DNA of 64,000 nucleotides. It comes from Crocinitomicaceae bacterium. Lineage in GTDB: Bacteria > Bacteroidota > Bacteroidia > Flavobacteriales_D > Crocinitomicaceae. Below are positions 34,740 through 43,529 of this stretch, one piece after another. Every line of letters begins with the position of its first letter. The first letter of the stretch is position 1. The position numbers were made by a program, and so were the translations under genes. A model generated the notes under the pieces. That model searched no databases, was not told the origin of the DNA, and saw only the letters and a list, made by a program, of their open reading frames with translations. Location: positions 1-64,000 of the forward strand of contig JAHENC010000001.1 of NCBI GenBank assembly GCA_024643365.1, in the 5' to 3' direction.

Positions 34740-35849
34740 ATGTTACAAAGACTTTTTCGCTTTTCTTCCATTTTCAAAGTGGCCAGTTTAATCAGCTTTG
34801 GCGCCATGATTTTGTGCTATTTAGCACCGTTTATTCACCCGAAAACTTTATCAATTTTACCATTTTTCGGATTACTCTATCCTGTTTTATTGGGTATAAA
34901 TCTTGGTTGGCTTCTCCTGTGGGGACTCGCTCGTTCCAAATGGGCAATTTACACACTCATCGTTTTAGGACTAGGAGGAAAAATGCACTTTAGAAGCTTA
35001 GCATTTTCCAGTAATTCAAAAGCCGATTCAACTGGAATTAAGGTACTAACCTACAATGTTCGTTTGTTTGATTTATTCAATCCATCTTTTGCCAAATCAA
35101 TTGAAAATCGCAACAAAATTTTCGACTATATCCGTCGAACGGATCCCGATGTGCTTTGCTTACAGGAATACTACAGACAAGATAAACCCACTGATTTCGA
35201 AGTTGTTGATTCTTTATTTTCCATTATGGGTAATCGTAATTACCACGAGCGGAGCGCACACAAGCGTAGTACGCGTCAAAATTATGGCATTGCTATGTTT
35301 TCAAAGTATCCGATTATTTCGAAGGGGGATGTCATGTTCGAATCACAAGGAAGTAACGACTTCAACTACTGTATTTACGCTGATATCATCAAAAATCAAG
35401 ACACCTTTCGTGTTTACAATGTCCACTTGCAGTCCATTCGCCTGCATACCGAACCAAATATTGAAGCAGCGACGGACGAAGAAGGAATGGCCAGTGAGCG
35501 TGCGCTACGCAGTGTATTTTCCAAATTACGACTTGCTTATCTGAAACGTGCAGAACAAGCGCGTCGCGTAGTAGAACACATCAAAACATCTCCTTATCCG
35601 GTTATCGTTTGTGGGGACTTCAACGATACACCAATGTCCTATACCTACAATCAGTTCAATCGATTCTTGAAGGATGCTTTTCGTCAAACAAGTAGTGGAA
35701 TTGGATCAACGTACATCGGCAGACTGCCTGCGGGAAGAATTGATTACCTATTCTATGACCCAAGACTAATAACGAGTGGATTTAGGATTCAAAAAGAGGA
35801 ATTGAGTGATCACCGTGCACTTGTGTGTACTTTTTCCCGCCAAAAATGA
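34740..35849 (+). CDS. Membrane-anchored endonuclease/exonuclease/phosphatase-family protein
   Basis: This 369-residue protein has two or three TM helices in the first ~85 residues (SLISFGAMILCYLAPFI, LLLWGLARSKWAIYTLIVLGL). An EEP fold follows: LTYNVRLFD with the Asn, DVLCLQEYY with the metal-binding Glu, VCGDFNDTP, and the terminal SDHRALV with the catalytic Asp-His. Substrates in this superfamily range from DNA to phospholipids and inositol phosphates. The membrane anchor favours a lipid or extracytoplasmic substrate, but this cannot be read from the sequence. Its stop overlaps the start of the next gene. Confidence 0.88.
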   Translation: MLQRLFRFSSIFKVASLISFGAMILCYLAPFIHPKTLSILPFFGLLYPVLLGINLGWLLLWGLARSKWAIYTLIVLGLGGKMHFRSLAFSSNSKADSTGIKVLTYNVRLFDLFNPSFAKSIENRNKIFDYIRRTDPDVLCLQEYYRQDKPTDFEVVDSLFSIMGNRNYHERSAHKRSTRQNYGIAMFSKYPIISKGDVMFESQGSNDFNYCIYADIIKNQDTFRVYNVHLQSIRLHTEPNIEAATDEEGMASERALRSVFSKLRLAYLKRAEQARRVVEHIKTSPYPVIVCGDFNDTPMSYTYNQFNRFLKDAFRQTSSGIGSTYIGRLPAGRIDYLFYDPRLITSGFRIQKEELSDHRALVCTFSRQK

Positions 35850-36403
35850 TGTTGATTGTCGATTGTGGTAGTTCAAAAACCCCGCAAATAGTTTCTGCTT
35901 TTGAAGAGTTTTGCGATACCAAAAGCATTGGTTTCCATGATTTAACCAAAGAAATGGCTATGGACTGCATCGGGATTGTTTTTTCAGGTGCACCTTTGTT
36001 AATCACTGATATCGATATGTCCAAGTATGTGGAACATGTACGTTGGTTGAAATCCTTTCAAAAGCCAATTTTAGGCATCTGTTTTGGACATCAATTACTG
36101 GGCTTACTTTGGGGTGCAAAAGGAGCCAAAATGCGTGAGGACCGAGATTGGCAAGAAATAGAAATCATCGAAGAATCGCCTTTATTTAATCGCCTTCCGG
36201 ATTGTTTTGAAATGATGGAAGATCACTGTGAACACATCACTATTCCACCTGAATTCAAACTAATGGCTGCCTCAGATGCGTGTATCAATGAATGCATGCA
36301 GCACGAGACAAAGCCTATTTTCGGAGTGCAATTCCACCCGGAAGTATCTGGGAACTATGGTAATATCCTACTGGAAAACTTTTATTTTATTTGTGAGAAA
36401 TAG
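35846..36403 (+). CDS. Class I glutamine amidotransferase-like protein
   Basis: I place the start at ATG 35846, which overlaps the previous stop (ATGA). An upstream in-frame GTG would add seven residues with no family resemblance. The protein has ~185 residues. The nucleophile Cys lies in GICFGHQLLGLLWGA and the His-Glu pair in GVQFHPEVSG, completing the triad of GMP-synthase-like amidotransferases. No synthase domain is attached, so the ammonia acceptor is unknown. It is the last gene of the mutL operon and is convergent with the Fnr-like regulator, two bases apart. Confidence 0.88.
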   Translation: MMLIVDCGSSKTPQIVSAFEEFCDTKSIGFHDLTKEMAMDCIGIVFSGAPLLITDIDMSKYVEHVRWLKSFQKPILGICFGHQLLGLLWGAKGAKMREDRDWQEIEIIEESPLFNRLPDCFEMMEDHCEHITIPPEFKLMAASDACINECMQHETKPIFGVQFHPEVSGNYGNILLENFYFICEK

Positions 36404-36405
36404 AA

Positions 36406-37095
36406 CTATTTACCTGCGATGGTAAATAGCTTCTCCTTGTTGAGCACACTGATTTTTCGTGTGTGAACTTCGATGATCCCTTCCTCTTTAAAGTCCTTTA
36501 AGAGGCGAATTAAGGTTTCCGTAGCTGTCCCAACAAAATTGGCTAAATCCTCACGAGAGAGGTTAATAGGTTCCTTTTCATAAATTTCCATGAGGATGAT
36601 CATGGTAAATGCCAAACGCTCACGTACCGACTTTTGAGCCATGTTGGTAATGAAATCTGCTCGATCAGATAACTCCTTTGAAAGCTCTTTGATAATTCCA
36701 TTGCGCAAAACAGGATTGGAGTCCATCATGTTTAGAAAATCATCCTTGCTGATAAAACAAATGTTACTTTCCTCTAAAGTCTCCGCAGCAACACGGTAAG
36801 GCGTTTCACTAAACATCGATCTAAATCCAACCATTTCACCTGATTTTGCAATGTGAATGATTTGCTCCTTGCCTTCGTCCCCACGTTGAAATACCTTCAC
36901 CATTCCCTCATTGATGCAAAAAACACCCCTTGGAAAAGAACCCTCTAAAAATAAAGATTGGTGTTTTTTGTAGTAATTACAAGCCTTGTGCGCGTTGACA
37001 TGGTCCATCTCTTCGTTGCACAAAGATCCCAACAGGGAATTTTTTCTTCCAACACAGGTCGAACAAGTAATATGTTTGTGTGATTTCTCGAGCAT
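36406..37095 (-). CDS. Crp/Fnr-family regulator with N-terminal cysteine cluster
   Basis: This 229-residue protein has a cyclic-nucleotide-binding-like beta-roll at about 45-135 (LFLEGSFPRGVFCINEGMVKVF, GEMVGFRSMF). A winged helix-turn-helix lies at about 165-225 (LSREDLANFVGTATETLIRLLKDFKEEG). Cys residues at 11, 14, 26 and 39, plus 60 and 113, resemble the N-terminal C-x2-C plus internal Cys ligands of Fnr oxygen sensors. It is divergent from hemN, a classic Fnr target, and from the cbb3 oxidase operon, so an oxygen- or redox-dependent activator of that block is the best reading. The exact cluster ligands are not certain. Confidence 0.88.
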   Translation of the reverse strand: MLEKSHKHITCSTCVGRKNSLLGSLCNEEMDHVNAHKACNYYKKHQSLFLEGSFPRGVFCINEGMVKVFQRGDEGKEQIIHIAKSGEMVGFRSMFSETPYRVAAETLEESNICFISKDDFLNMMDSNPVLRNGIIKELSKELSDRADFITNMAQKSVRERLAFTMIILMEIYEKEPINLSREDLANFVGTATETLIRLLKDFKEEGIIEVHTRKISVLNKEKLFTIAGK

Positions 37096-37114
37096 TAGAT
37101 TGGATTTTGTCTAT

Positions 37115-37122
37115 CAAATGTA
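37115..37122 (-). promoter_or_regulatory. TAnnTTTG -7 box (TACATTTG) for the Fnr-like regulator
   Basis: The complement reads TACATTTG, with TTTC 20 nt upstream as a weak -33 element. It gives a leader of about 15-20 bases. Confidence 0.5.
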
Positions 37123-37183
37123 CGGATTTTAAGTGATTTTTTGAAATATGATAAAGGTCATTTTTTCAACAATTTGCAGCCTT

Positions 37184-37191
37184 TACTTTTG
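37184..37191 (+). promoter_or_regulatory. TAnnTTTG -7 box (TACTTTTG) for hemN, 4 nt from the ATG
   Basis: TACTTTTG-TCCC-ATG places the expected transcription start at the start codon. It also excludes the in-frame ATG at 37148 as start, because that lies upstream of the promoter. The intergenic region shows no perfect TTGAT-N4-ATCAA Fnr box. Confidence 0.6.
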
Positions 37192-37195
37192 TCCC

Positions 37196-38563
37196 ATGGA
37201 TGCCAAAGCGTTAATTCAAAAATACAATGTTCCCGGACCGCGTTATACTTCGTATCCAACGGTCCCATTCTGGAAAAAAGACCAGTTGAATTCGAGCGAA
37301 TGGTTAACAGAATTGAATCATGCTTTCCAAGAATTTCCCGATTCATCCATCGGCATCTATATCCATTTGCCATTTTGCGAGTCACTTTGTACTTTTTGCG
37401 GCTGCCATAAACGCATCACCAAAAACCATGAAGTGGAATCACCTTACATCGATGCCGTGTTAAAAGAATGGTATTTGTACAAAAAACACTTACCACAAGA
37501 CATACACATTTCTGAATTGCATTTCGGCGGTGGGACTCCAACCTTTTTTCAGCCTTCCGAATTAGTTCGATTGTTGAAAGGAATTTTTCAAGTGAATCAA
37601 ATCGATCCAATGCTCTGCGATTTAAGTTTCGAAGCGCATCCGAATTCGACAAGTGAATTGCATTTACAAACACTCTTTGATTTTGGTTTTAGACGTGTGA
37701 GTTTTGGAATTCAGGATTACAACCCAATCGTTCAAAAAGCGATTCACCGTATGCAGACATTTGAAGAAATTCAAGCGGTTCATGCTCATTCGAAAAGAAT
37801 TGGATATGTTTCAATCAACCATGACTTGGTGTATGGATTACCCCACCAAAGTCTGGAAGGATTTGAGCAAACCATCGATTACACGATTCAATTACATCCT
37901 GAACGAATTGCACTTTACGGGTATGCGCATGTTCCATGGATAAAAGGTACTGGACAACGCGGATACGATGAGAAGGATTTACCTCAGGACAGCGAAAAAC
38001 GTGCATTATACGAAATGGCCTGTGAAAAATTAATTTCTAGTGGATACGTAGCTATCGGTATGGATCATTTCGCATTACCAAGTGATAAATTAGCACAAGC
38101 ATTCCATGCGAAACGCTTACATCGCAATTTCATGGGATATACCACACAAACAACAAAGTTCTTGATCGGATTGGGAATGTCTGCGATTTCTGATAGTTGG
38201 ACAGGCTTTGCACAAAATGACAAAACTGTCGAGTCGTATCAGAAACAAATCAATCGTGGGGAATTAGCTGTTTTTCGCGGACACCTTCTCAATGAATTAG
38301 AACTGGAAATTCGTTCTTACATTTTGGACTTAATGTGTCATTTCGAAACATCTTTTGTAGCAGAATCAAAATATATTGACACACATGATTTCATTCGAGA
38401 AAAGCTTATGCCATTAATCGAGGATGGACTTGTGACCTTGAATGGATCTACCGTAACGGTAACCGAAAAAGGCTATCCGTTTGTTCGGAATATCTGTATG
38501 GCCTTCGACTTAGATTTACATAAATACCAAGGTGGTAAACCCTTATTTTCAGCAACCATCTAA
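37196..38563 (+). CDS. hemN: Oxygen-independent coproporphyrinogen III oxidase (radical SAM)
   Basis: From ATG 37196 the enzyme has 455 residues, close to the 457 of E. coli HemN, and opens MDAKALIQKYNVPGPRYTSY as expected. The radical-SAM cluster motif is C-E-S-L-C-T-F-C-G-C in IHLPFCESLCTFCGCHK. FGGGTPTFF and the HemN C-terminal domain follow. It converts coproporphyrinogen III to protoporphyrinogen IX without oxygen, supplying heme under low oxygen. It lies divergent from the Fnr-like gene and three bases before ccoI, so heme synthesis and cbb3 assembly appear to be co-regulated. Confidence 0.96.
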   Translation: MDAKALIQKYNVPGPRYTSYPTVPFWKKDQLNSSEWLTELNHAFQEFPDSSIGIYIHLPFCESLCTFCGCHKRITKNHEVESPYIDAVLKEWYLYKKHLPQDIHISELHFGGGTPTFFQPSELVRLLKGIFQVNQIDPMLCDLSFEAHPNSTSELHLQTLFDFGFRRVSFGIQDYNPIVQKAIHRMQTFEEIQAVHAHSKRIGYVSINHDLVYGLPHQSLEGFEQTIDYTIQLHPERIALYGYAHVPWIKGTGQRGYDEKDLPQDSEKRALYEMACEKLISSGYVAIGMDHFALPSDKLAQAFHAKRLHRNFMGYTTQTTKFLIGLGMSAISDSWTGFAQNDKTVESYQKQINRGELAVFRGHLLNELELEIRSYILDLMCHFETSFVAESKYIDTHDFIREKLMPLIEDGLVTLNGSTVTVTEKGYPFVRNICMAFDLDLHKYQGGKPLFSATI

Positions 38564-38566
38564 ACT

Positions 38567-40918
38567 ATGGAAAATTGTTATCACTGCGGAGATGTACTTC
38601 CAACACCCCCCATCCTACTCGATCAAAAAGAATTTTGCTGTCAAGGGTGCGCCAACGTATATTCCTTATTGAATTCGAATTCCCTGAAGGATTTTTACCA
38701 ATTTGAGAAAACACCTGGAATCAAACCGAACCGAGGACGCAGCGATAAATTCCAATTTTTAGATATTCCTGAAATTCGCGCTCGTTACATTCAATACGAA
38801 GATGAAAAAATTGCCCGCGTAAAATTATCCCTGCCAAGTATTCATTGTTCTTCATGTATTTACCTACTTGAAAATTTATCCAAAATAAATAACCATGTCC
38901 TCACTTCTCAGGTGCATTTCGCCAAAAAAGAAGCGACAATTGTTTTTGATCGAAATGACATTTCCCTTTCCGAAATTGCCGATTTATTACAATTCATAGG
39001 TTATGAGCCTGACTTTGGAAGGAAAACCGAAGGAAAAGGGGTACAAAAATCATTTTTGTTAAAAATTGGACTTGCAGGATTTGCCTTTGGAAGCATTATG
39101 CTTTGGAGCGCGCCAGATTACTTTGGTATTACCTTGGATAATTTATCCTTCCGGAATTTCACAGCGTACTTGTCCTTCATCGTGTCTTTACCCGTTTTTC
39201 TTTATTCTGCGAATGAATATTATTTATCCGCTTATAAAGCCGTTCGAAGTCGAAGCATCAACTTAGATGTTCCCATTACTTTAGGAATACTCGCGTTGTA
39301 TGCACAAAGTACCTATCAGATTTTTACACAGCAGGGACCTGGCTACATGGATAGCTTTGCAGGATTCATTTTCTTCCTGTTGATTGGGAAATGGTTTCAA
39401 AACAAAACCTATCAATCACTTTCATTTGACCGCGATTATTCTTCTTATTTTCCGGTGGCGATTCACAGAATATCAGATAATGGAACAGAAATTATTCCCA
39501 TCGAACAACTGAAAGAAGGGGATCGAATTCAAGTGAGAAATGAAGAAATCATTCCATGTGATAGCATTTTAGTTTCAGATGAAGCACAACTTGACTTCAG
39601 CTTTGTCACAGGTGAATCAGCATTAGTCACAAAGAAAAAAGGCGAATTAATCTATGCTGGTGGAAAGTTAATCGGGATGAGCATTGAATTGGCGGTGAAG
39701 TCAGAAACCAACCGCAGCCATTTAACACAATTATGGAACGAAACCAAGGATAAAAAAGAATCGAACACGCTTGAACGATACCAAGATCGAATCTCACGCT
39801 ACTTTTTACTCATTTTGATCATTGTCGCCATCGTTGCAGGTATTGCATGGGCTTTTATCGATCCTAGTAAAATTATGATCGTCATCGTTTCCATTTTAAT
39901 TGTTGCCTGTCCCTGCGCACTTGCATTATCAAGTCCTTTTACTTTGGGAAATACCTTAAGTGTTTTAGGAAAAAATGGATTATACTTAAAAAACACAACA
40001 GTTGTCGAAGCGCTCAGTGAAATCACAACGATCATTTTTGATAAAACAGGCACCTTGACAGATCCCATGGCTAATCAAGTGCATTTTTCAGATGAAAATA
40101 TGACAGACGAATTATGGCACGTTTTGAGAGAACTATCAAGCCACTCTACTCATCCCTTGTCCAAATTAATTCATCAACAGTTGAAGGACAAAAATAACGT
40201 CATTCAACTTACTCATTTCATCGAACACAAGGGAAAAGGTATTCAAGCAACATATAACGAGAAATCCTATCAATTGGGGAGTTCTTCATTTGTTGGAGCT
40301 ATTTCTTCAGCGGAAAACGGTACTGTGTTGTTTGCTCAGGACGGAAAAGTAATTCAAGAAATTCAAATCAAGAGTGCTTTTCGCGCTTCGGTTCCTAAGA
40401 TATTAGCCCAACTGACTAACAAACGAATTTTTGTCCTTTCAGGTGATGATGAGAAGGACTTACCTGAATTAATCGCACTTGGATTCCATCCGGATCAGTG
40501 TTTTTTCAAACAAGAACCAAAAGACAAAGCCGCATTTATTGAAGGAAGGCAGAAATTAGGTGAAAAAGTCCTGATGTTAGGTGATGGACTGAACGATGTA
40601 GGAGCATTGGGAACAGCGAATGTGGGCATTGCTTTATCGGAGGACATGTTTCGATTTACCCCATCTTCTGATGCCATTTTAGATGCGAAGCATGTTCATT
40701 TACTCGCTCGGTTTTTCCAAGTTTCTAAGTACGCAAAAGTCGTTTTAAAAGTTTGCCTCGGATTTTCTATTACCTATAACTTGATCGGACTTTCCTTTGC
40801 GATATCCGCATCCCTTTCACCAATCGTGGCGGCAATCTTAATGCCCATTAGTTCCATAACGGTTGTCTTTCTCAGTTCCAGCTTGATACATTTCAAGTAC
40901 TGGCGAGGATTGGAATAA
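38567..40918 (+). CDS. ccoI: CcoI/FixI-type copper-exporting P1B ATPase
   Basis: This 783-residue protein starts with a Cys-rich metal-binding segment (CYHCGDVL, CCQGCANVY). A heavy-metal-associated domain follows with C-S-S-C in SIHCSSCIYLL. Eight TM helices are expected. The P1B motif C448-P-C450 is in VACPCALALSSPFTLG. The phosphorylation site D492-K-T-G-T, the TGES-like FVTGESALV and the hinge GDGLNDVGAL are all present. CcoI delivers copper for the CuB centre of cbb3 oxidase. It sits between hemN and ccoS, in the classical ccoGHIS-type assembly set but rearranged. Confidence 0.95.
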   Translation: MENCYHCGDVLPTPPILLDQKEFCCQGCANVYSLLNSNSLKDFYQFEKTPGIKPNRGRSDKFQFLDIPEIRARYIQYEDEKIARVKLSLPSIHCSSCIYLLENLSKINNHVLTSQVHFAKKEATIVFDRNDISLSEIADLLQFIGYEPDFGRKTEGKGVQKSFLLKIGLAGFAFGSIMLWSAPDYFGITLDNLSFRNFTAYLSFIVSLPVFLYSANEYYLSAYKAVRSRSINLDVPITLGILALYAQSTYQIFTQQGPGYMDSFAGFIFFLLIGKWFQNKTYQSLSFDRDYSSYFPVAIHRISDNGTEIIPIEQLKEGDRIQVRNEEIIPCDSILVSDEAQLDFSFVTGESALVTKKKGELIYAGGKLIGMSIELAVKSETNRSHLTQLWNETKDKKESNTLERYQDRISRYFLLILIIVAIVAGIAWAFIDPSKIMIVIVSILIVACPCALALSSPFTLGNTLSVLGKNGLYLKNTTVVEALSEITTIIFDKTGTLTDPMANQVHFSDENMTDELWHVLRELSSHSTHPLSKLIHQQLKDKNNVIQLTHFIEHKGKGIQATYNEKSYQLGSSSFVGAISSAENGTVLFAQDGKVIQEIQIKSAFRASVPKILAQLTNKRIFVLSGDDEKDLPELIALGFHPDQCFFKQEPKDKAAFIEGRQKLGEKVLMLGDGLNDVGALGTANVGIALSEDMFRFTPSSDAILDAKHVHLLARFFQVSKYAKVVLKVCLGFSITYNLIGLSFAISASLSPIVAAILMPISSITVVFLSSSLIHFKYWRGLE

Positions 40919-40991
40919 ACATGATATAAATCAGTTTTTTTCAAACATCTACATCATACTTATTCGTTGTGCCTTTTTGGAAATTTGCATC

Positions 40992-41150
40992 ATGGGAATG
41001 ATCTATCTGATGTTAATTGTAAGTCTTTGTATTGCTGCCTTTTTCTTGCTTTTCTTTTTGTGGGCAACAAAAAATGGACAATTTGACGATGACTACACTC
41101 CATCAGTACGCATGCTCTTTGAAGACGAACCAAAATTAAAAGATGAGTAA
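40992..41150 (+). CDS. ccoS: cbb3 oxidase maturation protein CcoS
   Basis: This 52-residue protein starts at ATG 40992 with MGMIYLMLIVSLCIAAFFLL and continues FFLWATKNGQFDDDYTPSVR. It has one N-terminal TM helix followed by the 'W-A-x-x-x-G-Q-F-D-D' motif characteristic of CcoS, and an acidic tail. CcoS is needed for correct cofactor insertion into cbb3 oxidase. Its last eight bases overlap the start of the ccoN/O gene, which suggests translational coupling. It follows ccoI by 73 bp. Confidence 0.93.
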   Translation: MGMIYLMLIVSLCIAAFFLLFFLWATKNGQFDDDYTPSVRMLFEDEPKLKDE

Positions 41151-43317
41151 TATGGAAGCAGAAAAGTTTAGTTACGACAACCGAATCGTTCGGAATTTTG
41201 CCTATGCCACTGTTATTTGGGGAATAACAGGAATGTTGGTAGGATTAATCGCCGCCTTACAATTGGCATTTCCGGAATTTTTCAATGACTATTTAGGATT
41301 TAAGTATTTGACTTTTGGACGCTTGCGTCCACTTCACACCAATGCTGTCATCTTTGCCTTTGTTGGAAACGGAATGTTTATGGGGATATACTATTCCCTT
41401 CAACGTTTGTTAAAAACGAGGCTATGGAGTGACAAACTCAGTAAAATTCATTTCTGGGGATGGCAAACAATCATCGTTTGTGCTGTGGCAACATTACCAT
41501 TCGGGATTACCACCGGAAAAGAATATGCGGAGTTGGAATGGTGGATCGACATCATGATTGCTGGAATTTGGGTAGTTTGGGGATGGAACATGTTCGCTAC
41601 AATCATGGTCCGCCGTGTGAAACACCTTTACGTTGCCATTTGGTTCTACATTGCTACATTCGTAACCGTTGCGATGTTGCACATTTTCAACTCTTTTGAA
41701 TTACCTGTATCTTTCTTAAAAAGCTACTCTTGGTACGCCGGAGTTCAAGATGCCTTGGTTCAATGGTGGTATGGACACAATGCCGTTGCCTTCTTCTTAA
41801 CCACACCATATTTAGGCTTGATGTATTACTTCGTGCCGAAAGCGGCAAATCGTCCGGTTTACTCTTACCGTTTATCGATTATTCACTTTTGGGCCTTGAT
41901 TTTCTTATACATCTGGGCTGGACCGCACCATTTATTGTATTCTACCCTTCCGGATTGGGCGCAAAGTTTGGGAGTTGTCTTTTCTGTCATGTTAATAGCT
42001 CCATCTTGGGGTGGAATGTTGAATGGATTACTCACTTTACGAGGAGCTTGGGACCGTGTCCGCGACGATATTTTGTTGAAATTCATGGTGGTCGCATTAA
42101 CCTGTTACGGAATGTCCACCTTTGAAGGACCATTGCTTTCTTTGAAGAACATCAATGTTATTTCTCACTTTACAGACTGGACCATCGCTCACGTTCACAT
42201 TGGTGGCCTAGGTTGGAATGGGATGCTTACCTTCGGAATGTTGTACTGGTTGTTCCCTCGTTTGTACAACACGAAATTGTATTCTACAAAAATGGCAAAC
42301 CAACATTTCTGGATTGCCACTTTAGGAATCATTCTTTACGCAATTCCAATGTATATCGCCGGATTCATGCAAGGATTAATGTGGCAAGAATTCAAGCCAG
42401 ACGGAACATTAGCGAACAACTTTGTGGATACGGTCATTGAAATGAAACCATTCTTCTACTTGCGTTCTATTGGAGGTTTGTTATACTTGAGTGGTGCCAT
42501 CTTGATGTTCTACAACTTAGTAAAAACAGCAAAATCTGGAAAACTAGTAGCGAATGAAGAAACAGAAGCAGTTGTCACCAAAGAATTACACGTGAATACG
42601 AAAGGGGAATACTGGCACAAGGTCATCGAACGTAAACCAATTCAATTCATGATCCTAAGTTTAGTCATTGTTGCCATTGGTGGAATTGTGGAGATCATTC
42701 CAACAATGATTGTTAAAAGCAATGTTCCAACCATTAAAAGTGTAAAACCGTACACGCCACTTGAATTGTATGGACGAGATATTTACATCCGTGAAGGATG
42801 TTACAATTGTCACTCACAGTTGATTCGACCATTGCGCTTTGAAACGGTACGCTACGGTGCTTATTCAAAATCCGGTGAATTCGTATACGATCATCCATTC
42901 CAATGGGGCTCTAAACGAACTGGACCAGATTTGGCACGTGAAGGAGGCGTTCGTGGAAATCTGTGGCACTTTAACCACATGATTCGTCCAAAAGTGATTA
43001 CTCCTGGATCCATCATGCCTGCATATCCGTGGATGCGTGAGGACAATATGGACATTGAAAACATCGGTGCGAAGATCCGTGCCATGCAAACATTAGGTGT
43101 TCCTTATCCAGAAGGATATGACAAGAAAGCGAAAAAGGATTTGATGGATCAAGCACATCTCATTGCATTAGATATTGTGAATACAACCAATCAAATTGCC
43201 TTGAAAGGACGAAATAAAAACGATCTAGTTAAAGAAATCGAACAGAAGGATATCGTTGCGATGATTGCCTACTTGCAGCGACTTGGAACAGACGTTAAAG
43301 TGAAACCAACCAAATAA
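41143..43317 (+). CDS. ccoNO: Fused CcoN-CcoO, cbb3 cytochrome oxidase subunits I and II
   Basis: This 724-residue protein combines two subunits. Residues ~1-480 are CcoN, with about 12 TM helices and histidine-bearing helices such as RLRPLHTNAVIFAF, QWWYGHNAVAFFL, WAGPHHLLYSTLP and DWTIAHVHIGGLGWNG. These bind the low-spin heme and the heme-copper centre. After a TM anchor (FMILSLVIVAIGGIVEII), residues ~530-724 are CcoO with one heme c site C553-Y-N-C-H557 and the GSIMPAYPWM axial Met region. Such fusions are known in Bacteroidota. It pumps protons while reducing oxygen at low concentration. Downstream come ccoQ and ccoP with short spacing. Confidence 0.96.
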   Translation: MSNMEAEKFSYDNRIVRNFAYATVIWGITGMLVGLIAALQLAFPEFFNDYLGFKYLTFGRLRPLHTNAVIFAFVGNGMFMGIYYSLQRLLKTRLWSDKLSKIHFWGWQTIIVCAVATLPFGITTGKEYAELEWWIDIMIAGIWVVWGWNMFATIMVRRVKHLYVAIWFYIATFVTVAMLHIFNSFELPVSFLKSYSWYAGVQDALVQWWYGHNAVAFFLTTPYLGLMYYFVPKAANRPVYSYRLSIIHFWALIFLYIWAGPHHLLYSTLPDWAQSLGVVFSVMLIAPSWGGMLNGLLTLRGAWDRVRDDILLKFMVVALTCYGMSTFEGPLLSLKNINVISHFTDWTIAHVHIGGLGWNGMLTFGMLYWLFPRLYNTKLYSTKMANQHFWIATLGIILYAIPMYIAGFMQGLMWQEFKPDGTLANNFVDTVIEMKPFFYLRSIGGLLYLSGAILMFYNLVKTAKSGKLVANEETEAVVTKELHVNTKGEYWHKVIERKPIQFMILSLVIVAIGGIVEIIPTMIVKSNVPTIKSVKPYTPLELYGRDIYIREGCYNCHSQLIRPLRFETVRYGAYSKSGEFVYDHPFQWGSKRTGPDLAREGGVRGNLWHFNHMIRPKVITPGSIMPAYPWMREDNMDIENIGAKIRAMQTLGVPYPEGYDKKAKKDLMDQAHLIALDIVNTTNQIALKGRNKNDLVKEIEQKDIVAMIAYLQRLGTDVKVKPTK

Positions 43318-43322
43318 ACGAC

Positions 43323-43529
43323 ATGTTAAGATTCATCAAACATAACCTTACGGGCATGCTCGGTGTCGAGATTTACCCGTTGATTTCGCTAATCATGTTT
43401 ACCCTATTCTTCGCGGTGATGTTATGGTACGTCATTAAAATGTCGAAAAACAGAGTGACAGAAATGAGCGCTATGCCATTAGATTTAGAAGAGAATATGA
43501 ACACAAATCAAACACATCATGAAAATTAA
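43323..43529 (+). CDS. ccoQ: CcoQ-like small cbb3 oxidase subunit
   Basis: This 68-residue protein has a short basic N-terminus (MLRFIKHNLTGM), one TM helix at about 20-39 (YPLISLIMFTLFFAVMLWYV), and a polar tail. Size, topology and position between ccoN/O and ccoP fit CcoQ/FixQ, which stabilises the oxidase. The C-terminal end overlaps the start of ccoP by eleven bases. Sequence alone is weak for this tiny family, so the call leans on context. Confidence 0.8.
   Translation: MLRFIKHNLTGMLGVEIYPLISLIMFTLFFAVMLWYVIKMSKNRVTEMSAMPLDLEENMNTNQTHHEN

Noticed and set aside
35056..35544. 162-residue plus-strand frame inside the EEP-family gene
   Set aside because: It is in another frame of a gene with clear EEP motifs, and its own sequence shows no domain.
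37148..37195. Upstream ATG for HemN adding 16 residues
   Set aside because: It lies upstream of the TACTTTTG promoter box, and the added residues do not resemble HemN.
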